A DNA stretch of 52,998 bases from Bacteriovoracaceae bacterium (GTDB taxonomy: Bacteria > Bdellovibrionota > Bacteriovoracia > Bacteriovoracales > Bacteriovoracaceae). How positions within the stretch are numbered: position 1 is the first letter of the stretch; each line of letters starts with the position of its first letter. Shown here in pieces: positions 26,488-35,078 of this stretch. Location: the NCBI GenBank assembly GCA_003245675.1, contig QKCN01000110.1, forward strand, positions 1 through 52,998, given 5' to 3'. The position numbers and the translations under genes were made by a program. Below the pieces are notes generated by a model. It had not been told where the DNA came from and did not search any database. It worked only from the letters and a program-made list of their open reading frames with translations.

Positions 26488-26742
26488 TGTATATCGCCGC
26501 CATACATCCTGTATATCGCCGATTCCCGCGCATCCAGCGCTCCATCGGCATACCATACATCCTGTATATCGCCGATTCCCGCGCATCCAGCGCTCCATCG
26601 GCATACCACCATCGGCATACCATACATCCTGTATATCGCCGATTCCCGCGCATCCAGCGCTCCATCGGCATACCATACATCCTGTATATCGCCGATTCCC
26701 GCGCATCCAGCGCTCCATCGGCATACCATACATCCTGTATAT
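26488..26742. repeat. Perfect 53-bp tandem repeat array, about 57% G+C
   Basis: Four full, identical copies of a 53-bp unit lie at 26501-26553, 26554-26606, 26621-26673 and 26674-26726. A partial 16-bp copy follows at 26727-26742 and a partial copy precedes at 26488-26499. A 14-bp duplication of the unit's own end (26607-26620) splits copies 2 and 3. Each unit holds the dyads ATACA-TCC-TGTAT and GCCGAT...ATCGGC, the latter enclosing GCGC-ATCCA-GCGC, so each copy can fold as a hairpin. The unit is far richer in G+C than its surroundings. The array sits between the 3' ends of convergent genes. Confidence 0.95.
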
Positions 26743-26769
26743 AAAAAGCCCCTCGCATTCACGAGGGGC
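26743..26769 (-). terminator. Rho-independent terminator for the minus-strand gene
   Basis: GCCCCTCG (26748-26755), a 6-nt loop and CGAGGGGC (26762-26769). On the minus strand five T follow (26747-26743). It lies 45 bp past the stop of the gene at 26814-27833 and directly abuts the repeat array. On the plus strand no T-run follows. Confidence 0.75.
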
Positions 26770-26813
26770 AATCTCTCTTATCTCTCTTGAGAATTTCCTT
26801 TTAACTTTTTGAA

Positions 26814-27833
26814 CTATTTTAGGAATTCTCTATAACAAGTTGATTGATCTTGTGGCAAAAGGTAGTTCGGGCAGTGATTTTTGGCCGTTTTCATGAAATC
26901 ATCACCGGCACCAGCAATAGCTCCTTCGATACATTCCACTTCTCCAATATAGGTTTCAGTCGCTTTTGTACACATTTCAGAGATGATGTACTTTGTGTCA
27001 GCTTCATTGAAATAGATTTTACTAGAGTCTGAAAGATAGTTTTTCAAGCACTCTGCATTTGATAGATAATAACTTGTCGTTTTATCGCAAAGTCTTACGC
27101 CCGCTTGCATTTCACTGCTTTGTGTTGCTTTCATTCCGGCATTGAGGATTTTGGTTTGGGTTTCATAGCTTATAAAATTATCTGCGGCATTGTAGATAAC
27201 TTTATTAATCCAATAACCTTTCACGGGTCTTTGTGGTCTTGATGGTGGAGTGTAATTGTCTTCTTCCATCGATTCATCAAATGCTTTTAAACCAATGGCA
27301 ATCGCACGTTTTCTGAGCTCTGTTTTTTCTCTGGCATTGAATTTCTCGCTAGACAGTTGAGCATTGGTTCCTTCAATGGTCAAAAGTTTATCTTCATAAG
27401 AAATACCTTGCGCATTTTTATAAGAGTTGCCGCTTGTTGTTTTGAGGTCATAAAAATCACGGTTGGCATCCATGAAATTTACATTGCCATTTGCTGTTGC
27501 ATAAAACAATTTTTGGTAGATAATTCTGAAATCACTTGCTCCACCTTCTGGACGAAGACTATATCTTTTAGTGCTTTTAACATCACTGGCACAATTATTA
27601 AGATCAACAGTAAGTAATTCTTCGCCATTGGCGGAAAGAATGGCTTCGATGCGTTGTCCATTTCCTTTTAGCTCTCCACAAGTCGCGCTGTTAAGAATGC
27701 TGTAAGTTGCAGCTCTATTGAGATTAATTTTACAAGCGCTTTCAATTTTATCGACTACGGATTGACTACATTCTGCGGCCATGACACTAGATGCGATTAA
27801 AGCAGTACTAAGACCTAATAATAAAGATTTCAT
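26814..27833 (-). CDS. Secreted hypothetical protein
   Basis: 339 residues. The start at 27833 gives a clean signal peptide (MKSLLLGLSTALIASSVMAAEC) with AGGAG 5 nt upstream; the frame extends 26 codons further but that part has no signal character. The mature protein has about nine to ten Cys, including a C-terminal cluster (ECIEGAIAG, KNHCPNYLLPQDQSTC), and Ala-rich helices that look repetitive (NAADNFIS, GAGDDFMKTA). Periplasmic or secreted; no family recognised. It lies downstream of the HAD gene on the same strand with a 111-bp spacer, so it probably has its own promoter. Confidence 0.75.
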   Translation of the reverse strand: MKSLLLGLSTALIASSVMAAECSQSVVDKIESACKINLNRAATYSILNSATCGELKGNGQRIEAILSANGEELLTVDLNNCASDVKSTKRYSLRPEGGASDFRIIYQKLFYATANGNVNFMDANRDFYDLKTTSGNSYKNAQGISYEDKLLTIEGTNAQLSSEKFNAREKTELRKRAIAIGLKAFDESMEEDNYTPPSRPQRPVKGYWINKVIYNAADNFISYETQTKILNAGMKATQSSEMQAGVRLCDKTTSYYLSNAECLKNYLSDSSKIYFNEADTKYIISEMCTKATETYIGEVECIEGAIAGAGDDFMKTAKNHCPNYLLPQDQSTCYREFLK

Positions 27834-27944
27834 AAAAACTCCTATGTGTCTGTGTGTGGACAATGTTATAAACAGTGGAGGATATATAGCACGGCGCGTA
27901 AGATGATTCACAGAAAAAGACGCATTGTGTAAATTTTACTTATG

Positions 27945-28595
27945 TTAGCTATTAAACCAGCTAATCTTAAAGATAGGGGCCCTAGTCTGAGTTGCGGCAC
28001 GCAGGCCTGTTGGAGAATCTTCTAGAATGAGGCATTGAGTGTAATTGAGGTTAAATTTTTCCATTGCCGTCAAATAAGCTTCAGGATGGGGCTTAATTTG
28101 TGAGACCTGATTGGCTGATATTTTGAGATCAAAAAAAGATCCTAGATTATTAGCATCTAAAATGAGGTCCATATCTGCCTCAACACTGGCCGTGATAAGT
28201 GCTATCTTTGTTCCTTGAGTCTTTTGCTTTTGCAAAAAATCCATCATGACAGGAGGAATCATAACCATTTCTGGTTTTTGCTTGACCAGTTGGGCAAAAA
28301 TACTGTGCTTTTCATCAACAAATTCTTGTCCTCTGATCTGAGGGTAGCGTAGGCACAGTTCTTGGAAAATGCTTTGGTCATCGCGGCCAAGCACAAGCTC
28401 ATCTAGCTCTCCATTTTGGGGAGAGATGTTTCTTCGTTCTAGCCAAATTTGAGTAGCTTCTACATGTAGAGGTTCGGAGCTCAGCAAGGTTCCATCCATA
28501 TCAGAAAGAATTGCACGTGGTTGATGATTGAGGCAATATTGCTCTAACTCATTGATTTGATTTATTGTGTCAAGATCTGCAATGATGGTGGACAT
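27945..28595 (-). CDS. HAD-superfamily phosphatase/phosphomutase-like protein
   Basis: 216 residues. HAD motif I is SDMDGTLL with nucleophile Asp32 and acid/base Asp34; motif II is ITAS, motif III KPHPEAY, motif IV EDSPTG. The helical cap after motif I and the order of motifs match the beta-phosphoglucomutase/PGP-like subfamily I. The substrate is unknown; a sugar phosphate is the common choice. GAGGAA lies just before the ATG. It is divergent from the next gene with only 60 bp between starts. Confidence 0.85.
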   Translation of the reverse strand: MSTIIADLDTINQINELEQYCLNHQPRAILSDMDGTLLSSEPLHVEATQIWLERRNISPQNGELDELVLGRDDQSIFQELCLRYPQIRGQEFVDEKHSIFAQLVKQKPEMVMIPPVMMDFLQKQKTQGTKIALITASVEADMDLILDANNLGSFFDLKISANQVSQIKPHPEAYLTAMEKFNLNYTQCLILEDSPTGLRAATQTRAPIFKISWFNS

Positions 28596-28655
28596 TATTT
28601 CCTCGTCTATTTTTAAGTACTTAGAGATGCTAACATAGAAGCAGGAGAATTGCTT

Positions 28656-29099
28656 ATGGATATTTTCTCTTTGGAAAAAAATCTACCGACAGCCAAAGTC
28701 CCCCAAAAATTGGGTGCTGCTCAACATGCTGTGCTCACGAAAGATGAGAATGGAATAATTCATCACCCTGCACCTCGGGGAAATCTATCTCAGGGAGAGA
28801 TTCGGCAAAAGCTAAAGGAAAAAAAAGAAGCAGATGCTAAGGAGAGGGCAGAGAGTCTGGAAATTTCACGTCAGGCGAAATTAAAAGCTGCCCAGAGGAA
28901 AAAAGAGAAAGAGCTGGAGAAGGGAATAGCATCTGGTGATGAGGTCAAAGAAGAAAAGAAGAATGCTGATATCGTACTGAGTAATAATCCTTCAGATCCT
29001 CAAATGAAAGAAAAACTCAAAGCGGCTTTGAGTTCCGGTGCGGTCAATTTTTCGGGGAAAGAACAGCAAGTCTTGGCCAAAATTTTGAACAAAAAATGA
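28656..29099 (+). CDS. Highly charged hypothetical protein
   Basis: 147 residues. ATG 28656 is preferred over the upstream TTG 28650: AGGAG (28643-28647) is 8 nt from the ATG but only 2 nt from the TTG. Residues about 45-105 are Lys/Glu/Arg/Ala-rich and strongly helical, probably a single long helix or coiled coil (GEIRQKLKEKKEADAKERAE). The C-terminus (about 115-147) resembles a small folded tip. Cytoplasmic; no family recognised. Confidence 0.65.
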   Translation: MDIFSLEKNLPTAKVPQKLGAAQHAVLTKDENGIIHHPAPRGNLSQGEIRQKLKEKKEADAKERAESLEISRQAKLKAAQRKKEKELEKGIASGDEVKEEKKNADIVLSNNPSDPQMKEKLKAALSSGAVNFSGKEQQVLAKILNKK

Positions 29100-29161
29100 G
29101 AAAAATGTAGTAAAGCTTCTTTTACTGATCAATTCAATTTTCAGCAGAAGAAGGTGGCCCC

Positions 29162-30874
29162 ATGTCCGAACTTGTCAAACGTTCGTTGTTAAGTTCATTA
29201 ATTAGTGAATCTAGTGCTTATACTCATTTTTACGACTTAGAAAAGTTGTTGAATCAGGGAGAGAGTTTTGCGCTTCTTCCGCTGCAACCTCTCTACCTTT
29301 CGCTCAAACATACTTCACAAGAATTGGTTGCTGAGGTTTTACCTAAACTTAGTTCTGAGCAGAGAAGTCTTTTAATGGATTTAGATATTTGGTTTAAGGA
29401 CGACCTTGATATTGAAGCGTTTTCTTTTTGGCCATCTGTTTATCATGCTTGTTCGGATGATGAGACTAAAAGGGAGTTTATTAAAAGTGAATACTTTCTC
29501 TTTTTTCTAAAAAGCCGGGTTAATGTTTATACTTTTGATGTGGAAGATCCACAGTATCCCGATCACGATAACTACTTTTTGACAGAGGATAATTTACTGC
29601 TCATTGAATATGATGAAAATTTTCCTATGGTCATGGAGGTGAAGAACTTGATTCGTCTTTTATACAGTGAATTAGGTGTAGAAGAAGCTTATGTTTGGCT
29701 GTTTAAAATGGTTTCAGATACTCATTCTCACATGCAAGAAGAACTGTATTATCACAAAAAAGAACGCTTAAGAGATTTTGGAGTTATTGACTATTACGAA
29801 GCATTGGAAGTTTTAGGGGCATTTTCTTCGAGGGGCTCTTTAGAGTCTTATATTTTGGGAAAAAGACCTCTGACGGGTACACTCGATCAGGATATGAAAA
29901 ATCAAGCTCTTCACCGTTCGACCGTTGTTCCTTTCAGGGAAGGATTGGATTCTATTCATCAGGAATTGGAAAAATTGGACGATGGAAAACGACAAGATTT
30001 TTTGCGTTTTAATTTTGTTAGACTCGTCAATGCTTCGCTTGTTGCCAAACATGCCATCAATCAAGGCACTGTTGCTATTAATAAAGTGGGATCAGCGACT
30101 CGCAGTTATCTGAATTTGGGATATGAATATATTCGGGATTTCTTGTCCGAAAAAAAAATGCATTTAGAGCATGGTGTATTTTCTTATTTCGAGTTCACTG
30201 ATTGCTATCGCGTAGGACAAAGTCTTGTTCAATTGGAAAGACAAGCTTTGAAAAAAGAACTCAAGCAAAAAGGTTTTCTCGGAGATGAGGAGTCTTTTTT
30301 AGGTGAAAGTTGGAGCAAATTTTTAGATTATGCTTTTATGGATGTTCCTGAGATCCTTCGCCAAAATAGTCGCTACATGGCAATTGAAAATTTTGACGAT
30401 TTTAAGCAATGGCAAACTCAGATTGCTCATTTGGTTGGGCAGTTGCCTTATATTTCTATTTTGCACAGAAATTTTAAAAGACTTGAAGAGGAAGGTCTGC
30501 TCAATGACAACTTCTATCTCAATTACTCAGTGCGGGATATTGATTTTGAAGCAATTATTCTCAGCAGTTTGATGAATTTTTCTCTTGGCCATTATGGTGA
30601 TGAAAATGCTTCTAAAATGGGGCTTTCAGTTGCCGAATTACGTGAATTTGTGGTTCATTTTGCGGAAAGCGGGGAAAAAGGAAATTTCTTTTCAAGTGAA
30701 AATGAAAAATTGTCTGAAAGCATTGAGGCGTTTGTACAAAAGTTTTCTTTGGATAAATTTCCTCGGGATTATTTTTTAAGTCTTTTAAAGCAACACTTGG
30801 ACAATCATGATTTTGCAGAACTTGCAGATGACGATTTTCGCCATATTGGTGGGCCGATTCTTTTGATTTCGTAG
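29162..30874 (+). CDS. Large cytoplasmic protein, possibly DUF6178 family
   Basis: 570 residues with no signal peptide or membrane segment. The N-terminal part (LLPLQPLYLSLKHTS, LLMDLDIWFKDDLDI, FLKSRVNVYTFDVEDP) resembles DUF6178 proteins of deltaproteobacterial-type genomes; this is from memory and is not certain. Helical throughout and rich in acidic and aromatic residues; no catalytic motif seen. AAGGTGG lies 5 nt before the ATG. The gene stands alone, followed by a 157-bp gap. Confidence 0.55.
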   Translation: MSELVKRSLLSSLISESSAYTHFYDLEKLLNQGESFALLPLQPLYLSLKHTSQELVAEVLPKLSSEQRSLLMDLDIWFKDDLDIEAFSFWPSVYHACSDDETKREFIKSEYFLFFLKSRVNVYTFDVEDPQYPDHDNYFLTEDNLLLIEYDENFPMVMEVKNLIRLLYSELGVEEAYVWLFKMVSDTHSHMQEELYYHKKERLRDFGVIDYYEALEVLGAFSSRGSLESYILGKRPLTGTLDQDMKNQALHRSTVVPFREGLDSIHQELEKLDDGKRQDFLRFNFVRLVNASLVAKHAINQGTVAINKVGSATRSYLNLGYEYIRDFLSEKKMHLEHGVFSYFEFTDCYRVGQSLVQLERQALKKELKQKGFLGDEESFLGESWSKFLDYAFMDVPEILRQNSRYMAIENFDDFKQWQTQIAHLVGQLPYISILHRNFKRLEEEGLLNDNFYLNYSVRDIDFEAIILSSLMNFSLGHYGDENASKMGLSVAELREFVVHFAESGEKGNFFSSENEKLSESIEAFVQKFSLDKFPRDYFLSLLKQHLDNHDFAELADDDFRHIGGPILLIS

Positions 30875-31031
30875 AAGCAATGCTAAAAGTATTTGTTTTT
30901 GAATAATTTGAGTTTACTCCAATCTTGGAAGATACAAGTTTTTGAAATCACTGATTCGTAATTGTTCGCTATTGTGCTGATTTTACTAAGTTTAAATTCA
31001 GTTTTTGGTAAAGTTTAGCCGATAAGAAGTC

Positions 31032-33077
31032 ATGAAATTTCTTTTATTATTTATTTTAATTTTTGCCAATTGCCTTTGGGGGCAAGACGATGTTTTACAA
31101 GCTTTACAGAGTTATGCCCGCAAAGAGTTGGTTAATGAGGCTGTACTTGCTAATTATAGCGATGATATTCAGCGTTTAAAGGCCAAGCAAAAAGACTATC
31201 GAACGAGAATAGAGAATTTAGAAAGCGCTATTAAAAGTAGAGAAAAAATTATTGCCGACTACCCTCAAAATGAAAAAAAATTTTGGCAAATGGTTGATAC
31301 TTTTGCCCTTCAAAAAGAAAATAAAAAAATTACCAAATGTATACAAAAAACGGTTGAAACAGAGGGCTACCGATCTGTTGTTGCAAACTGTGGATTGCTT
31401 CGAGAAAAGAATTTGGCAATATCTGAAAAAGAGCAAATTCTAAAATTACTCGAGGCGATTTATGAGCCTCAAGATAAATTAAAAGCAGATAATCGCTCAG
31501 AGCGATCTCGTATTGATACTTATGAAAAGTTGATAAATTCAGATCAAGCGAAAATTAATGGATTGGAAACTTCAAGAGATGCAGGTTTTCAAGAGTTGTA
31601 TCCCTATAAAGCATATTTATCGGGCATCGAAATGTTAAGAGAGGAACCCTCTTTTTTAAATTGTAAGCGCGGAATGAAGTCTGTTGATTTGGAGCAGGAG
31701 TTTGTTTATTCTGGAGCTTCAGTTAAAGGTCCATTTTGGCAATTGCCGCGCGACAATCAAGATGGAGTAGGCTCCTGTTTTGCTAATGCAGCTAAGAATC
31801 TTTTAGTGAGTGTTAGTCAAGGTGAGTATAATGCTTCTTTTCTCGACATGGCCTTGCAGTACAAAGATAGAAATAATACTTTGTCTAAGGATGCTCTTGA
31901 TGGTGGAGAAAGTTGCGCCACTTTGGAAAGGATTAAGCGCGTTGGCTTTTGTCCTCAAGCATTTTCTCCAGTGGAATCAGGAAAGAGCAATGAGCTTTTT
32001 GAGGGATTTTTCCCAGAGAAAGTTCCATCAATGTATGAACAGGCAGAGCTTTTTGCATTGGTTGCTGACTTCATTGATGCGCGGACACAATTTTCAAAGA
32101 ACAAACAGTTAGAACAATATCTGGCGAAAAATATGAAAACCGTGATTGCTGATATTAATAAGAATGACTGTCTTATTTTTCCTTTGCCCTTTGTGGGGGA
32201 AGAAATTGTTCCCGAGTGGAAATGGAAGGAGTTATTTCATCTTTCTGAAGCAAAAAATAAAAGTCCCACAGTGAGCAAGACCTTTGCTTTAAAGCTGCTC
32301 CAAATGGAAAAAGATTTTGCTCCTCGCAAGCAGGAAATGTTTTTGGCTGGAAAGGGCCCCGTCGATGTCTTTGAGGCATTTTGGTCTCAGGTCGTTTCAG
32401 AGTTGCGTCCATATGGAATGGAAAATCGTAAAGAGTCTTTGCGCGACTATTATTGTAATCGCTTATCTGAGGATGTGAAAAAACCTAAATCGCATGAATG
32501 TTTAAAGGAAAGTTTGGATTATTTGGAGCGCTGGAAAAAACATGATGCTCAAGGGGGAGACTTAGCGCTTTGCCAATTCAATGGCGAGGATACCAATGTT
32601 CTTTTTAGTTCTTTGGGGAAATTACTTGAGACACTTGAAGAAATTGGTGGAAAATCTTCTCTTATGTTTAATGAAAAAGGGGAACTATTGGCCTCCTCTG
32701 ATCTTATGCAGTTGGCTGTGGCGCCCGCTTGTCTTAATCCGGCCAATCGCCAGCAAATTGATTTTGAATTCTATTGTGAGCGCGATCCTTCTTTTGTGAA
32801 AAGGGCAAAAGAGTTATTTCCTCAAAAAGAAAAGCAGGATCAGTTTATGAGAGCCCGCATTGCGCTTAACTTATTGCAAGGGCAGGCTGTTGGAAATTCA
32901 ACTTGTAATACCGTGGGATGCCATATTAATACAATTGTAGGAATGCGTTTTAATGAGCGCAATGGGCAATGTCAGTATAAAATTCGTGAATCACAGACTG
33001 GAACTTCTGATTGGCATGATGAAAGTGATATATTTGAAAATATCAAGGCTTTTACTGAGGCAGGGAGAGTTTGGTGA
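31032..33077 (+). CDS. Secreted papain-like cysteine protease homologue with altered third residue
   Basis: 681 residues with a signal peptide (about 1-17). Residues 20-185 form a long coiled coil. A C1-like core follows: Gln243 and Cys249 (DNQDGVGSCFANA) have the six-residue spacing of the papain oxyanion Gln and nucleophile. His631 (GCHINTIVG) matches the catalytic His. The usual Asn of NSWG is replaced by ESQ at 653-655. A 380-residue insert separates Cys and His. It may be an unusual protease or an inactive homologue. The next gene overlaps its stop. Confidence 0.6.
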   Translation: MKFLLLFILIFANCLWGQDDVLQALQSYARKELVNEAVLANYSDDIQRLKAKQKDYRTRIENLESAIKSREKIIADYPQNEKKFWQMVDTFALQKENKKITKCIQKTVETEGYRSVVANCGLLREKNLAISEKEQILKLLEAIYEPQDKLKADNRSERSRIDTYEKLINSDQAKINGLETSRDAGFQELYPYKAYLSGIEMLREEPSFLNCKRGMKSVDLEQEFVYSGASVKGPFWQLPRDNQDGVGSCFANAAKNLLVSVSQGEYNASFLDMALQYKDRNNTLSKDALDGGESCATLERIKRVGFCPQAFSPVESGKSNELFEGFFPEKVPSMYEQAELFALVADFIDARTQFSKNKQLEQYLAKNMKTVIADINKNDCLIFPLPFVGEEIVPEWKWKELFHLSEAKNKSPTVSKTFALKLLQMEKDFAPRKQEMFLAGKGPVDVFEAFWSQVVSELRPYGMENRKESLRDYYCNRLSEDVKKPKSHECLKESLDYLERWKKHDAQGGDLALCQFNGEDTNVLFSSLGKLLETLEEIGGKSSLMFNEKGELLASSDLMQLAVAPACLNPANRQQIDFEFYCERDPSFVKRAKELFPQKEKQDQFMRARIALNLLQGQAVGNSTCNTVGCHINTIVGMRFNERNGQCQYKIRESQTGTSDWHDESDIFENIKAFTEAGRVW

Positions 33078-33451
33078 GAATAATTTGTTTCATTGCTTTA
33101 TTGTTAAATCCTTGTCTGAGTTGGTCCGAATCTTTTTTCGTAAATGGGCGTTGGATTGATTTTTCCTCATTTGAAGGAACAAGTGTCCTCTGGGCAAATG
33201 GCCAAGTTGCGGCAAATGGCCATCAAGCACTAGTCGAGCTTAAGAAAAAAGACAAAATAGTAATTCCTCAACCTACCAAATACATCAGTTCTATGGGGTC
33301 AGCCTATTGCAAATATGTTTGGAAACAACCATCGTTGCTGGGCAAAAACAAGCAAGGCGATCAACGCTCTTTTTGCGTTTTCGCAGATGATAGTATTATT
33401 GAGCTAAATAGTCTCAGTTCCTATTTGGCAACTAAGAAAGTTTCTTTTTAA
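33074..33451 (+). CDS. Small secreted protein coupled to the papain-like gene
   Basis: 125 residues with a signal peptide (about 1-18, IALLLNPCLSWS). The mature part is short, beta-rich and has two Cys (SAYCKYVW and RSFCVFAD) likely to form a disulfide. The start is GTG 33074, which overlaps the upstream TGA (GTGA), with GGGAGAG upstream; a TTG at 33071 is also possible. Tight coupling and the shared export suggest it works with the upstream protein, for instance as a propeptide-like inhibitor or substrate adaptor (inference). Its 3' end overlaps the convergent gene by 20 bp. Confidence 0.6.
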   Translation: MRIICFIALLLNPCLSWSESFFVNGRWIDFSSFEGTSVLWANGQVAANGHQALVELKKKDKIVIPQPTKYISSMGSAYCKYVWKQPSLLGKNKQGDQRSFCVFADDSIIELNSLSSYLATKKVSF

Positions 33452-33779
33452 AAAAACGATTAAATTCTTTTTTGATATTGCTGTGGATCGGAGCACCTAT
33501 TTTGCGCAATTCATTTACAAGTTCTTGGCGGAGCTTTTTTTGGGTTTGCTGATGAATTTGGGTGAGCTTGGGAGTTTGCAAATATTCCAAATTCATTTTT
33601 GTTTGTTCATTTAGTAAGCGATTAATTTTTTCGAGGCGCTGAGTGTTGTATTCCAAAAAGGTCTGTAGATTGTATTTGGGTTCTAGTCTTCTGAGTTTTT
33701 TGGAATCTGGAACATCAAGTTCTTCTAAAAAGTCTGCAAATCCTGGCATTTTTTCGAAATCTTTATCTTTGGGGCTCAT
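33432..33779 (-). CDS. Small charged hypothetical protein
   Basis: 115 residues, helical, with a basic C-terminus (KKEFNRFFKKKLS). No signal peptide. Its ATG overlaps the stop of the upstream gene by 4 bp, so the two are a coupled pair. Its own 3' end overlaps the convergent secreted-protein gene by 20 bp. No family recognised. Confidence 0.6.
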   Translation of the reverse strand: MSPKDKDFEKMPGFADFLEELDVPDSKKLRRLEPKYNLQTFLEYNTQRLEKINRLLNEQTKMNLEYLQTPKLTQIHQQTQKKLRQELVNELRKIGAPIHSNIKKEFNRFFKKKLS

Positions 33780-34279
33780 GATTCAAACCTTTTGAGCTTG
33801 CTAAGGCGTCCCAATAGATTTTCGTAATAGGAACAGATTTTTCCAATTTTATTGAGTTCGCCTAGTTCGTGGCCAATATGGTTTAGCTCTTGAATTTTAT
33901 TTTCATTTGTAGCGTTAATGATTTTGGTGGTTAGTAGATCGAGTTTTTGTTGGAGTTTCTTTTCTACAGGGAGTGAAGCTAGTTGATCTGCTTTTTTGTA
34001 GAGTGCTGGAACTTTTTCATAGGAATCAAATTGTTGAAATGGATGATTCTCTAATGGAAATGATGAAATGAGATAGATTGGATTGGGGTATAGAGGAGAA
34101 ACACCTTCTCCTGAGATAAATTGTGTGAGGCGCTCACTAGCTTCTTCTGCCTCAACCTCTAGGGTGAAAGCTGAAATATCGAAGACAATGGGACGAACCC
34201 CTAAGCGCAGTAACTTGATTTTTTCATCAAGTTGCTCAAGGTTATTTATGTCAACACGTTCATAGCTGGGACAGGGCAT
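33776..34279 (-). CDS. Hypothetical cytoplasmic protein
   Basis: 167 residues. The N-terminal half (about 10-75) has alternating hydrophobic strands (IKLLRLGVRPIVFDI, NPIYLISSF); the C-terminal half is a helical, probably coiled-coil region (about 85-165). No family recognised. First gene of a two-gene minus-strand unit with the 115-residue protein. Divergent from the CpaF-associated gene with a 106-bp spacer that carries a good promoter for the other direction. Confidence 0.6.
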   Translation of the reverse strand: MPCPSYERVDINNLEQLDEKIKLLRLGVRPIVFDISAFTLEVEAEEASERLTQFISGEGVSPLYPNPIYLISSFPLENHPFQQFDSYEKVPALYKKADQLASLPVEKKLQQKLDLLTTKIINATNENKIQELNHIGHELGELNKIGKICSYYENLLGRLSKLKRFES

Positions 34280-34307
34280 ATCTCTCTCTTTTCTTTTGAT
34301 TAGAAGC

Positions 34308-34335
34308 TTGTAAAGTAGTTTCCTCCAAGTATAAT
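34308..34335 (+). promoter_or_regulatory. Promoter for the CpaF-associated operon
   Basis: TTGTAA (34308-34313) and a perfect TATAAT (34330-34335) at a 16-bp spacing, 50 bp upstream of the ATG at 34386. Confidence 0.6.
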
Positions 34336-34385
34336 TTTATTGAATAAAAGCGTTTTTGCAAACTTAAGATAGAAGAAAGGTGATT

Positions 34386-35075
34386 ATGTCGATTCAACTG
34401 CCCTATGTTGATATGCCAAAGGAACTTGTTTCCGTCCTAAAAATGAATAACTTAGGGCCTCATGACAAGATGAATCGTATGCGCCAGCTTGTTATGGCCG
34501 AACCTCATCTTAAGATTTTAGTAGAGGATTACTTTGCTCGCAAAGAACGTCAGGAAACCATCTCTGAGATTATGGGCATTGCTGATTGGGAAGCGTGGCG
34601 AGATCGCATGTCATCTATTTATATCCACCGCAAAAAGACGGGAAAATACACTCGCGATGCTAAATTGAGCCTCGTTGACGATATTTTGGGGTTGGAAGCG
34701 AAATGTCGTCGTTTCTTTGTTGAAAGCTCTGCCCGAGCCTTTTTGTTTGGGTTTTATTTGACTTTGGCTAATATTGAAAGGCAGCAAATGTCTGAGCCCC
34801 TTATTGCCCTTCCCATGGATATTTTTCGTTGTTTGGAAATTGTATCGCAAAAATCTCCAGATATAGACTGGATTATGATTTTTATTTGGCACTACGTTGC
34901 TTTCAAGGGTGCCGATCAATTCATTGTGCGTTTTAAGGAGCAAATAGAGGATGATTTTTATCAAACTCTTTATTTAGAGTTTAATGAAATGGAAAAAGAG
35001 CTCTACATTTCTAATTTATTGGCCTACTCCTATTCCATTCAGGAAGTGGATTTTTTAGTGAATAAGGGAGTCTAG
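34386..35075 (+). CDS. Hypothetical protein coupled to a CpaF-type ATPase
   Basis: 229 residues, soluble and helical. The ATG at 34386 is preferred over the GTG six bases earlier, because AAGG ends 5 nt before it. No signal peptide; contains an Asp/Trp-rich middle (DIDWIMIFIWHYVAFKG). No family recognised. The ATPase gene starts 3 bp after its stop, so the two are made together. It could be a regulator or adaptor of the ATPase (inference). Confidence 0.65.
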   Translation: MSIQLPYVDMPKELVSVLKMNNLGPHDKMNRMRQLVMAEPHLKILVEDYFARKERQETISEIMGIADWEAWRDRMSSIYIHRKKTGKYTRDAKLSLVDDILGLEAKCRRFFVESSARAFLFGFYLTLANIERQQMSEPLIALPMDIFRCLEIVSQKSPDIDWIMIFIWHYVAFKGADQFIVRFKEQIEDDFYQTLYLEFNEMEKELYISNLLAYSYSIQEVDFLVNKGV

Positions 35076-35078
35076 TCC

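Noticed and set aside
26501-26726. CRISPR array
   Set aside because: All parts of the 53-bp unit are identical in every copy; there are no variable spacers and no cas genes in the window.
26293-26812. Several long open frames on both strands across the repeat array
   Set aside because: They arise because the repeat unit lacks stops in most frames and its length is not a multiple of three. None has a convincing start or family similarity.
28614-28623. Palindrome TAAGTACTTA in the 60-bp divergent spacer
   Set aside because: Perfect but only 10 bp and AT-rich; no second copy or promoter relation that would lift it above chance.
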